Shown here piece after piece: positions 48,913 through 60,797 of a DNA stretch of 64,000 bases. Under the pieces are notes generated by a model. It worked only from the letters and a program-made list of their open reading frames with translations, was not told where the DNA came from and did no database searches. The position numbers were made by a program, and so were the translations under genes. Every line of letters begins with the position of its first letter. The stretch's first letter is position 1. The stretch comes from Epinephelus fuscoguttatus (lineage: Eukaryota > Chordata > Actinopteri > Perciformes > Serranidae): contig NC_064754.1 of assembly GCF_011397635.1 (NCBI RefSeq), positions 37,639,543 through 37,703,542 of the forward strand, in the 5' to 3' direction.

Positions 48913-50430
48913 TAGGGCTGCCACTAACGATTATTTTCATTGTCGACCAGGGCTCAACAATAAGGATTGCCCAATTGCCCGGGGCAAGTAAAACTCACGG
49001 TCAGGCATGTAAACTAACAACTCACTTGCCCGATCGGGGAAGTTGCTAAAAATAGTAAAAGTTAATAACTAATTGATAAAATAAATGTATTTTAAAACTT
49101 GCTCTTCTGCTCTGATCTCTGCCTGAAGTCACAGGCACAGCTGTGTAACAATGTCCTGCCCACAGCCCCCATTGATATTATTTTGCGCGACGGACACTTC
49201 ATATAACATAACAATATACTATTTATGGTGTTATGTCATCGTGTCATTTCTGTCTCTACATGGTCACGCGTTAACAATTCTCCTCTCCTCTCTGTATCGC
49301 GCATGGCGGAGTTCCGCCACACACACAGGTGAGCACGCTAGAGCGGCTGGGGCCGCATTTTCCTGACCAAACCTGACCCCGAGCCCGGTGCAGTTTGTCA
49401 GCTGACAAAGTTATTGAAATGGACAGTGTGTAAATAACCATCAACAGACTGCTGTTACGCACAGACAAACACACTGCTCGCACAGCAGCGTAGCACGGCA
49501 CTCATGCTGAGCTTGTGTTGCGTTCAGGCACTGTCACGTAAATAACAACTTCCAACACTTAAATAGGTCAAAGCACAAAACAGCAGCATGTCAAGTGACT
49601 TTTTACTTTATTATATTCAATAAAATTGTATGTTCCTAAATCTTGAGACACCTCATATGTAAGCTAGACAGACATTTCATCTGCTCATACTGTGCACACA
49701 TGTACTCTATGTACTTAGTCCTAAAGAGCCCTTCTGGTGCCAGTAGATACATAGAAACATCCCAGCAGACTGTGCTTTGCAAGCATACAAAAAGTTTCAC
49801 GCATGTGAAAATTATTTTTCATGCGTGTGCTTCACCTCCGCTGCTACAACTCCATCCTAGGGGAAACACTGCTGTGCGTTTTGTGCAACAGGTGGATGTG
49901 GTAGTCTACTGGTAGAGTAGAGAGAGAGCTAAGCAGCGTTGAAGTAGAGTAGAGCAGGGCAGAGAGATGGAAGCAAAATATATTAAACCCAGTGTTAATA
50001 CAGCAGAACTGGAGAGAGGGGTGAAAAATAAATAGAGGTGGGCATGGCTCAAGTAGGGCGCAAAATTATAGACGGAGAACGATTGACAAATTTTTCACTT
50101 TAAGCCCTGACACTGTCATTTTTGTGTAGGAATTAAGCTACAATACATTACATATGTTGTTTTAATTAATAAATAGAGTGTGAATAAAGATTACATAACA
50201 TAAAAATAACTGCAGTCTTTGTTATTTGATAGCCGCTTAAATTAAACAATTTTTATAGGGCAAGTAAAAACTGACTTCGGGCAAGTAGATCTCTGACCAA
50301 CTTGCCCGACCGGGCAAGTGAAAAAAAATCCTTAGCGTTGAACCCTGTTGACTAATCTGTCGATTATTTCTTTGATTAGTCAACTAATCATTTCATCGAA
50401 AAATGTGTTAAAATGTTGAAAAATGTCAGT
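48913..50430. repeat. Older dispersed repeat split by the hAT-like insertion
   Basis: The left piece (48913-48947, agggctgccactaacgatta) and right piece (50348-50430, with actaatctgtcgattatttc) read through as one member of the teleost repeat whose consensus is a run of alternating attaatcgatt words. The flanks end in ttgtcgac and begin ttgacta, a probable damaged 8-bp target duplication. Confidence 0.6.
48948..50347. mobile_element. hAT-like non-autonomous transposon in the COPRS-like intron 1
   Basis: The left end reads CAGGGCTCAACAATAAGGAT and the right end, reverse-complemented, CAGGGTTCAACGCTAAGGAT. Further in, both ends carry matched CTTGCCCG / CGGGCAAG segments. The CAGGG ends are typical of hAT elements. 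The interior of 1.4 kb shows no transposase-like frame. It interrupts an older repeat whose halves flank it (see 48913-50430). Confidence 0.75.
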
Positions 50431-51863
50431 CTGTCTCGCCCAAACCCCAAAATTACACCATCTAATGTCTTGTTTCATACTCACGCCAAAGGGTTTTAGT
50501 TCACTGTCCTGGGAGAGTGTGTAAAGCTGCCAATATCTGAACATAAGAAGCTGCAGTAAGAGTACTTTGGGCTACTTTTATAGTACTTTTCTATGAAAAA
50601 TGACTCAAACCAATTATATGCTTTATGACCTAATTTCACTGACTTTGTTTGGATTAAAAAAAAAAGATCATTTTGGGGTAGGGGTAGCCACTAAATGCAC
50701 ATATACAGTCAGAACAGGTCGTATCTGATGGTTATATGGGAAAGAACATCCTAAAAAACTAATGTTTAAACATAGGCTATCTGATATGAAAAAATTATGT
50801 TCTGAAGCAGACACATGTACTTCTTTGTCTGATGCTGTGACATAATGGCCTCAAATTTCAAGCCCCGCATTTACCTTGACCCACTGAATATGTAATGCTA
50901 TACTTTTAATATGATATTTGGATATCCCAAGAGATCACAAAATTCCATGAATGATTTCTATTGTAATTTCCCCTAGGTCAAACCACAGATTGACTGGCCT
51001 AAATGACTCTGGTGATCCCCTGACATAGTCCCCCAGTTGTACTTGTACATCTTGGTTGTACTGATCGAAAACAATAAAATAATCAAATCCAAATAGTAAT
51101 AAAACCAGTACAAGTAATTTTCAGTCTGGAATATTTTAAACTCTGTGGATAACACTGTTAGCTCTGCCAACACTGTTGCCCTTGTTTAGCGGTGTTTATG
51201 GACTTGGCATTGTTAGCTGCTAGCCACTGGTTTAGCTACCTCCATGTTGAAAGCCATGTTGAGACAACTCATCCACTCTAAATTCCACATAGAGACTATT
51301 ATCATATCTATATGGTGCAATTGTGTTACACCTCTATCTGGCTTCTTGTGGTGTAAATTAGCAGCTCTATGTTAGCTTTTTTAATATTGTTTATTTCATC
51401 TTTTGTTGATTTTAACACTATTGTTGCTTCTTAACATTCTGGCTTTGCCTTGGCGCACTTTACTGTTTGATACAATGTTAAGTTAGTCACGATCCATTTG
51501 AAATCAATTAAATACACTCGGTCAGATCCAAAATGGGGTTTTTTTTCACTATCGTTTTACACGCTTCATGAGTTGACATTGTGTTTGTCACAATAACAGC
51601 TACATTTTTTGACAGTAACGTTACCTTGATAAAAGCCACTTTAAGTTAGCTTAGCATGTTTAGCTCTGTGCCAGCTGCATGCTAACTACGTGCAGCAGGC
51701 TAACACTCCTTATTAGCGCTATGATGACATTTACTGTCATGTCGGCTGTTGACAGTTTATGTGCTCACCATGGGGAGAAGTTAACAAAATACAGCTAAGG
51801 GACTCCCAGTAATGCCTTTAATGAGAAATTAACTCCATAAATTGACTCTAAATTACTACTTAC

Positions 51864-51960
51864 CCGTACTGTAGCCTGAGGGAGAATGAGGTAACTTCCA
51901 CCCCCCAGGTGTAGCACACGATACGACGATAGGTGGCGCCAGAAAACCATGTCATATCCA
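51864..51960 (-). other. Possible noncoding first exon and promoter of the COPRS-like gene
   Basis: A strong minus-strand donor (GTACGG|gtaagtag) lies at 51856-51863, 3 kb upstream of the exon 2 acceptor. The sequence above it (51890-51960) has several CpGs and a GGCGCC box, unlike the AT-rich surroundings. The upstream boundary is a guess. A transcript would settle it. Confidence 0.35.
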
Positions 51961-53582
51961 TGGCGTGGTTTTTTTTTGTTTTTTTTTTATTCGTATGCCC
52001 AATTTAAAATGTTTTTAAGAAAACATGCCGTCAGGTTCAGGTATCCCCTGCCATGAGCCTGTGGCACCGTTTTATACAGCTGAAAAGTTGGGAAGTTATT
52101 CTTTTAATGCCACCACATCCCGATGGGAAGGCCATGACGTTTATCGAAACAGGGGCAACCACGGCTGAGGTGTTCAAATGCAGCTGGTAAATGTAGACAC
52201 TTTACATCCCTTGAAATGTTTAAAATAAATATGGCAATATAGCAAAATATTGTGCTGCTGTCAGATAGATCAGGACAGGTGAAGCCTGTGTGTGTGAGAA
52301 ATCTCCAAGATAAGGACAAACTCTTGCCCCTGCAGTGTAGACACACTCCATCTTTCATGTTACACAAATCAAACAGGGTACGTAAGAAAAGGAGGGACCC
52401 TGAATGCATCTCAAGCTGAGCAAATTCGTATTGAGTATTACAGTCAGACTAGAGACTACATATCCACCACATGAATATACGTATATGTGTGTGTTATTTT
52501 GTCTGCCGCAGCTTCCTGCATTACAATCCCTGCAGGAATTTGTAACATTGCATTTTAACAATGGAAAATGGACAAATCTACAAAACTCAGTAGTAACAGT
52601 AAATGTTTATTTTAGCCCAAAATACTGATTCTTTTTAAATTTGGTTATTTTACATGGATAGTTTTGATTTTGATTTGTAGCTTATATGTTTTGTTGTGTG
52701 TTAGAGCACTTCTACCTGTTAGGATAGAGGAGGCTGATGTTTTGTTCATGTCCCATGGGAAATAGTTGCTGAATTCATTGTTCTTCCTGCTCCTTACCTG
52801 AACCAGAATCTGACAGTGACGCAATTTAAATTGATAAATGCCTATATTATAGTATAGTCTTCGGCAGCAACTCACCATCAGCGTAGCACACACAGAATGT
52901 GCACCACCTTTCAATGTATGAGTGTAAAATGAAACAAAAAGGTATGTGTGCCTAATATTAAGACAAAGTAAACATTTCAGACTGAGCAGAATTGGCTCAT
53001 ATAATCTACAAAAAATGTCCGCTGTACTACCACAAGGAAACATTTGCATTTATATTATGACAGATACACTCCTACCACCGTCCACATGCATTTACAGTAT
53101 GTACTTTGGGGCTTTTAGTTTTGGCAAGCCCCCTATTTAAATTAAAGGAAGTCTTAATGCTATCTCATGCATCAGTGGTGCTTCCAACTTTAAAGCTGCA
53201 GTTCAGGAAGGCTGCCTCCTGACTCAGCATGACTTTGCCCCCTCAAGCACAAAGCAACGTCCCTGATGAAATGGTTTTTGGAGTTTGGTGCAGAAGAAGA
53301 ACTTGACTGGCCTGCACAGTGAACTGGAAAGCTACTGGAGGCCCTCCCACAACAGCGTAGGCTGTTACAGCAGCATTTTAACAGTGTGATGAGATGTTCA
53401 ACAATCACACTTGCAATATTAGTGTACATACCTTGTTCTTCTGTTCACACATTTTTAGACAAATACTATAGGCTTCATGCCAAAATAGATCTACCTCTCC
53501 CAACATGTTTTTCAACTCCAGCTGTGTGGGCCAACTTCTGAAAGGTGTTGTAATGATTGCTTCAAATGCAACCAGCTTTCCA
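51961..53582. other. Spacer between the COPRS-like gene and rab11fip4, no gene seen
   Basis: AT-rich sequence with T runs at 51969-51989 and no supported exon. It holds the upstream region of the COPRS-like gene. Small open frames on both strands lack splice borders and coding bias. The spacer continues to about 54089 through the truncated repeat. Confidence 0.5.
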
Positions 53583-53900
53583 TTAAAGGTTCAGTGTGTA
53601 AGATTTAAGGGATTTAGTGGCGTCTACTGAGGAATGCAGATGCAACCAACTGAAACTTCAAGATTAGAATCCCTTCAGTGTTAATTGCTCAGGTGGTTTT
53701 CACTGGGAGCCAAATTATCTGCAGAAGTTTCTTCTTTTTTTTTTCTCAAAACAAAGGTGATTAAAACTGCTAAAAACTGAATAAAGCAGTTTCACATGAC
53801 AAATCAGTGTTTCTCCAGCACTGTTCTCACAGGCCACGAACCCAGCACCTGCTATAGTGTGCTCAGATTTTTTCTCTAACTCAAAATCCAGATATTCAGG
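53583..53900. repeat. Partial copy of the 21857-22581 element
   Basis: It starts taaaggttcagtgtgtaaga, the same end as the element at 21857. Internal words (caaaacaaaggtgattaaaa, aataaagcagtttcacatga, tgtttctccagcac) are typical of that family. I see no matching right end, so it is truncated. It lies between the two genes. Confidence 0.6.
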
Positions 53901-54089
53901 AGGAGTTTTTTACCTGTAATTTGTAACTTAATTCAAAATGATACATTTCACACGACAGCATCACTGCCAAAGCCATTTTTAATTGCTGTTTATGGTGATT
54001 ACATCACATTGGAAAGGCCTAATGACTCAAAATATAGGAGCTACAAGAAATGGATTTGTGACAAATTTTACAGTTTAATGTACTGTTTC

Positions 54090-54095
54090 TTTATT
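54090..54095 (-). terminator. Candidate polyadenylation signal for rab11fip4
   Basis: AATAAA on the minus strand, 2.16 kb beyond the stop codon. Nearer non-canonical signals could also be used. Confidence 0.3.
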
Positions 54096-56085
54096 CATTC
54101 TTTAATCTAGAATGGCATGAGCAGCTAAAGAGTGAAACGATTTGTGAAGCAAAACAAGACACAAATCAGCAGGTATTGGTAAATAAGTTAATATTGCTCA
54201 TAATGCTCATCATTTAGTTTAAGTTAGGAAGACAGTTTACAACCATATAAAAAGCCATTTTGAAGCAGGTTGAAAAGCAATGGACTTACCATGACTAACA
54301 AAATAAATTGAGAAATGAAAGAAAGCATCCACAAATGCATAAAAAAAATATTACATTGACAAAATATTCCCAAAATGCTAACCTGGCCTGCATACCATAC
54401 AAAGCGTTGTGCTATAGCCTACTGCTTTTCTAACAGGACACCTAAGCAAGTTCTTTCTTGATAAAACTGTATAAAATAGTTTTCATAGTATTAATCTGAA
54501 AAAGAGTGGTGAGTGGCACATGAATACAAATTATCACTATTTAATTACAACATTTACAAGTCGAGAAAATATGTCAGACGTAGACATAGAATGTACCTTC
54601 AAAAAACTATGTAAATCTATAGCAACATCGTCTTGAAAAATGTCCTCAAAAGGCACAGACAGAAGAAAAGGTGAACCATGCAAAAGAAAACAAGTTTTTT
54701 TTTGTGCAAGGAAGCAAAACTCAAGTTTAGAAGAATTACATAATACAGCAGATTGTAATTGTTTTCTTTCCCCTAAACAATGCCCTCTTCATTACAGCAC
54801 TGAATACTGTACGTGTGTGTTACCACGTGTCAAAACCAATTACTGAGATTTAAAGTCAAAAAGCCTTTTTGGCCTCACAGAAAGTGAAATATCCAGTTGT
54901 ACATTCATTATATTTACAGTATTAGAGAGTTTCAGAGGGCTTTAAAAACAATCTGTAGGCTTCAATGAGATTGCTAATCCAGTTGTTTTGTACCAAAAAG
55001 TGAGTCTCCAGTGCATACTCACGTACAATATCTGAGTTGATTTCATTGAGCATAAAGAGATGATTCAGTAAACCATGTTACAATGGCTACCAGTCACTCC
55101 AACATGAATCCCCCATACACCCTGTACATTCATATCCTTACATTTCTGTGCAACATCATTGGGTCTATTGCTAGCAACAATGTACCTTCTCAAGCCAACG
55201 CATTGCTAGCAAATAGCAGCCATGGAAGTTACAGTTTAAAGACACTCCTTGGTTGCAGCTTCTGCTCCATAAAGTGACACTCGCCTGAACCAACTAAGGG
55301 CCACTTCTCAGTGGACTGATTGACACTGCAAGTGCTGTTGCAAGGTTACTGGAAGACATGTTCTCAGGAGTTAAACGATTTCACCTTCAATTAACCATTA
55401 CCGACTTCACTAAAACCCTCCTTTGCTTGCATACACAGTCCATCATCTGACGCCCCACTTTTTTCAAAACCTCCTGCTTCCTTTGAAGTTATAGGGGTTC
55501 TCATTGTTTTCTTTCTCCGACCACTTTTGACACTTTTCTCTATCCTCTCTTTAAACGTGCCTGTACAAATATGTCATCAAATGCATTCTTCAGAGAACAC
55601 CTACAGAGGAGAAAAGATGGGCAGTTTACAGATCAGGCAACACTCGACTGGTCTGCCTTCATGCCTCTAAGAGTCGGGTTTACAGTCTGCTTGCCGAATT
55701 GTTCATCTGTCTCACCGTATTTTCCTAAGACATCACACCAAACTGTCTATCTGTGGATAATACAGCTAATATTACACCAGGATACAGCAGAACCCCCGTC
55801 ACGTTTGTTACATCCTTCCAGTTTTTATGCCAAAGTACAAATGTCCAGTGTACTACATGGAGCGACTTCGTCGATCCTCAAAGCATGTTGAGCGCAGGAT
55901 ATTCCTGGGAGGAAACATCTGTTTTGTCATATGATCTCAAAGTTGTGACAGTAACTACAGTTCACAGCATAGACAGCAAATAAAAACAGAGCAGGGTTGA
56001 TCAAGTCAAAGAGTCACAGTAGTATGACCTGCAGCCAGAGAGCAATCCCTGGTTGAGAAAACTCCCTTTCTGTTCCTGCCACAAA

Positions 56086-56101
56086 CAGCAGGGGGCGATG
56101 T
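56086..56101 (+). promoter_or_regulatory. CTCF-like motif in the rab11fip4 3' UTR region
   Basis: acagcagggggcgatg matches the AGCAGGGGGCG core of the CTCF consensus, about 160 bases past the stop codon. The upstream CC dinucleotide is missing, so this is weaker than the two MITE copies. Confidence 0.28.
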
Positions 56102-56257
56102 GCGTCTATTTCTAAGTTCCAGTTTCTAAGCCTGGCTCTGGTTCTCTCCGCTTTCCTGTACAGATTCCTGACTCGGGTTGCAGGTTCTGATCGAACAACT
56201 GGAATGATCCTCATTCTCCCGAGACTGGGAACGATTCTCACTCCAGTTGAGTCACTG

Positions 56258-56377
56258 CTAGTTGCCCTTGATCTCCAGGATGGAGGGGTTGTGGTCCAGG
56301 ATAGACAGGATGATTTTGTCCATGTACTGTCGCAGACGTATGTTGATTTCCTCCTGCTCCTTCAGGGCTTCCATTAA
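56258..56377 (-). CDS. rab11fip4: rab11fip4 last coding exon (Rab-binding domain)
   Basis: The exon is 120 nt: 39 codons and a TAG stop at 56258-56260. The acceptor is tcccaccag. It starts LMEALKEQEEINIRLRQ and ends in the FIP Rab-binding domain, where the YMDKII hydrophobic face and NPSILE contact Rab11 switch regions in known FIP structures. The terminal Gly-Asn differs from the His ending I remember for human. Confidence 0.95.
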   Translation of the reverse strand, partial: LMEALKEQEEINIRLRQYMDKIILSILDHNPSILEIKGN

Positions 56378-59300
56378 CTGGTGGGAGAAATGTATAACAC
56401 ACATTTTCATTGTAGTTCATCAACATATATTGTAGCACAAGAGTCTCTTAGTTTTACTTTGCTACAGATATTTAATTCTGTATATAGTCTTGGCTATATT
56501 CAAATTCTTTTTTAGGGAAACACCTGTAATAATCAAGCGCATTAATTGTTATGTATACAGAAATGCCACTTTTGGCCTTTAAATACCTGGGGCATTGTTT
56601 TAGTGTGATTTATTGACACCTCAATATAATTTTTTAACTTCTGTTCATGTCAAAAGTGCTTTTACCAGAACGTAAATCAACGAAAATGGGACCAAATTTT
56701 TTTACTTTTTTTTTTTTTGGAACAATGACAATTTTCGGAGCTTTTGCACCTTAAATAAAGGCATCATCTAACAATGTTGTGCAGAACAGACATTATGTCA
56801 CACTGTCATGAAAATGGCGGCCTGTTGCAAATTTGAATTGCTGGAGCATCTCACATTCTTTGTGAGTCTCTGTGAATGTTTTAATTACTGATTAAGCTCT
56901 TGACGCTCTTATTTTTTGATCAATTAATTAATAATTTGGTCTATAAAATGTTATAAAATGGAAAACAATGCCCATCACAATTCCCTATAGCCCCAAGTCA
57001 TTTGATCAATTTGCTTGTTTAGTCTAACCAACAGTCCAAAACACCAAAAAAAAAATCTGTTTTCTAAGACACAAAACAAAGAAAAGCAGCAAAACCACAC
57101 ATTAAAGGAGGTGGAGCCAGAGAATATTTGGCATTTTTGCTTAAAAAAAGACCAGCAGTAATCCATTACCCAAATAGTTACCACTCCATTTTCTAGTGAC
57201 TGAGTTGTTTCAGCCCTAATGCACCTAAAGGTAAAAATGAGTGCCTTTTCAGGGTGTCTACATGTAACAGACACTTACATTTGTTATTTTTAAGACCTTT
57301 TCAAAAATCACCAAATTTAAGATTGATATTTAGAGAAATCACCTTGTTCTTACTCAAGCATTGCAGGTAAGTATAAAGGTAAGTAGTATATAGTCCTGTG
57401 CAGAGGTGGGTATTATGTTGGAATATGGTTGTTAGAGTGAGCTAGGTTAATCTATAGAGTGTTGAGCTTAGTGGTAGGTTTAAATATTTGTCACATCAGA
57501 AATGTGGACTTTCACCTTGAGTCCCCTACAAAACTTTATTAGTGACCTCACTTTTATTCCTGATGCTGATAGTGTTCCTGAGATGGAGCCCATTACAGGA
57601 GGAAAGAGGGTTCCTCACTATTCCTTCCCCATGATCCTCTGTACCTGTTGTCTACTCTACTATATGCCTATAATGTTTAAGTTTTTATCTCATTATTTCA
57701 TTTTTATTCTTATTTAGGCCTATTTATTTATTTTATGACCATGACCAACATGGGGCGGTAGGAGGGTGGATGGTTCATTTTTTCTATTGTTTTGTCTCTC
57801 ACAGATGCTTTGCCATGTCCTGGATTTACTGTAGTGACATCGTCATGTCTGAAGAAAACTCAATAAAGAGATTTGGAGAAAAAAGGAAAGAAAGAAATGC
57901 CGCACAGCCCGACTCATTTTGACATAAAGAAATTAAAAGATGGATATATTAAATTAGATCAAATGTTTATGGCAAGTAAGGCCTCACAAATACAAAGTCA
58001 ATACTATTTAAAGACTTTTAAGGGCTAATATTTATAAAATTGAATTTAAGACATTCAAGGACTTTTTTAAGGACCTGCCGACACTGTGTTGTCCCATTTT
58101 AGGCATGGACAGCTTGTTTTCATGGTGTTGGTCAGAGTCTATTGTGAGAAGTGACCTCCATATTATGCGTAATAGATTCAAATCTACAATAAAGTAATAT
58201 CTAGAACACTGTCCTGCTGTGCTGTGTCCTAGAAATACAGTTACTCTCTAACTACTGTATGTAAAGCATCAATAACATTGTTCAAATTAAATCCCATTTA
58301 AGAAGAATGGTGGTTTGCATAACAGGCAACAAAGACAACATAGACACACACGTGTTCAAGAATAAACTACACTGTGAACATTTTTCTCATTTTACCTGGT
58401 CTCTGGAGGCATTTTCTATCTCAGCAGCTAGAGACTGGGCCTTGGTCTGCGTGGCAAACAGTGTCTTGGCTTCATACAGACTGAGGCTGAGGATCTGACC
58501 GTTAAGATCATCGTTCTGCTCCTTCAGCTTCTGGTTCTCCTAAAAGTACAGAATAGTAGAGGAGAGAGAGACAGAGAATGAGATCTGGACCACAAAAGTG
58601 TATCAGCGCAGCGGTGATAATGCTTTTCAAAAGATGGCCGCTACTCAAGCCTCACTCAACCCATACCACAAAACACTGCACTTTGCACCTCATCCAGCAG
58701 CAAACACAGCAATCTATTTTGGCAACACCTATGGGACGTAACGTGGGTTATACGTGTTACAGAACAAACTGCTCCCCTGCTTTGTCTGGTGTGTTATGAA
58801 AGCTCCATGATTAAGTTGCCTTTGAAAGCCGACAAGAGGTCAGTTTGCTTTTCCCTCGCTCGGTCCTCGACCATTAGTGAGGGAATTGCAGCACTGACCC
58901 CAATTCAGCTTGGGCAAGTTCACTCTACTCCATTGTGATTAGTGGTTAATCGGGAGGTCAAAGGTCACGGAAGCAATTTTACCATCAGACCAGGACGGAG
59001 CCGAGCCCCAGACAACACCAGGTGCTGAAGTTCAGGGGGAAGAAAGTCCTGGGACACAAATCGCTGCACACACACATACAGACATTTACAGAAGTGCACA
59101 GGCAAGCATAAGATAGTGAGCTAATCCTAATGGATGTCACAGGGCAGTGTCTTTCATGGTAGGCGCACAGCTACATAATTTGTTCATCCAAGCACAGTCA
59201 AATTGTTCTAAATCTAAACTGGTGGAAGGAGCTCAGGATAAGAAGTTGAAATGTTCAGAGACAAAAACAGAAAAAAGAAGAATCTGCAGATTGAAGCTGG

Positions 59301-60766
59301 AATAAAACCATTATTATCATTCGCCTTCTTGTTTGTCTGGACGTAATGTGACAAGCCTGGTGTGTGGCTACAGCGGGACATGGACTTTATAATCTTAGTA
59401 CCTGATAAGATAGACACACTGTGCAAATCCCCACTTCTAACTGACTGGCTACCCTGGTCATTTTAGTAACTTCCGCTTTTTGAATGGCCTTTTCCATTAG
59501 CTTAGGAACTTGGAAGCATAATTTCTAATGCATAACATTACATGTCATGAAAATGAGTCAGAAACAGGCTTCTACACAACTTCAAATAGCATTAACATCT
59601 ACTTTTACTAGTCTTATCAGAGAGAACATTCATCCACTCCCTTGACTCTAATGTTTACTTTGCACCAGGTCTGTTCACTTTGCAGGACTGGGAACAGTAA
59701 CATGACATTTATATCTGGCAGGCAGATACCTCGAGGCAAATGTCACTGTATCTGGGAATACAGAAACTAAAGAATGGTGGAAAACATAGAGAATATGTGT
59801 ACTCTGCATTTGGGTTAAGGTCCATCACCAGACTATCAGTACAGCATGTGGAGGATGGTGCTGCTGTTAAAGGGGATTTTAAGGGAATAAGAAGCCAGTG
59901 TGATTGGCTCTGATCGTTACTGGAACAAAACCACATTGGTATTGCATGATAACATATTCTGCCTAAACCCAACGTGTTTCAATGTCAACCACTTAGCATA
60001 TGCAGCCATGATAAACAACAACAGTGTGGCTTGGTTTATGAAAACAGTGCACTTGATGCCATTGTGTGTAAAATAATTGTAAAGAGTAAGTAGCATGGTG
60101 GTCAGTCATGTTAAATGGCAAAAAATATATTTAAAAAAGCCTTAAATGAATAAAACAAACCTGTATTCCATAAAAAATGTGTAAAATTAAGACACACTTT
60201 AGAAACCAAGGATAGGAAAACAAGTCATTTGTGCAGCAAGTGAATTAAAAAACAACTGGTCAGCCAAGATACTGCTGCAGCTGCTTTGAAAAAAAAAAGC
60301 AACCATGACAAGTATTCTGTAACAAATCGGGTATTTGTAGATAAAAGGCTTCATTCAACCTGCTTCAGTGCTTTCAAACCAAAGCTGTACAACAGGTGCC
60401 ATTTTACTTCCCACTCTCTAAAATTAATGTGAAAGCGTATTATCGCTGCATCTTAAAACAAACTCAGTCGCTACACTGACCTGCCTATGCACAACAAAGA
60501 CATTTGAACAGTCTTTTATCAGTACCTGTTTGAGCCTCTTGACCTCGTGCTCTAGCTCCACCTCCCTGGTCCTGCTGTTGAAGTCTGCCAGCCCGGAGGA
60601 AGAGCTGCGACTGCGGCCGGGCCTCTCTGCCTCCAGCTTGAAGAGCTGCAAGTGCTCCAGCTCTCGACGCAGGTCCTCTATCAGCTACACACAGAGAAAG
60701 GACGGATGAGCGAAGTTATATAATGCCAGTGCAGTATTTTGAAGGTGTAGGCGTAGGTGTATGAGG

Positions 60767-60797
<31 letters not shown>

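Larger units (their letters stand above)
54090..56257 (-). other. rab11fip4: Probable 3' UTR of rab11fip4
   Basis: About 2.2 kb follows the stop with no long reading frame in the sense direction. A minus-strand AATAAA at 54090-54095 is the first clear polyadenylation signal I noticed. A unique-looking, moderately GC stretch at 55900-56250 follows the stop directly. The extent is inference, because no transcript data are available. Confidence 0.45.

Noticed and set aside
49151..49501. Open frames inside the hAT-like element
   Set aside because: Short, in opposing frames and without BED zinc finger or hAT dimerisation motifs.
56238..56438. A 66-residue minus-strand frame over the last rab11fip4 exon
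   Set aside because: It is a shadow of the real Rab-binding-domain frame.
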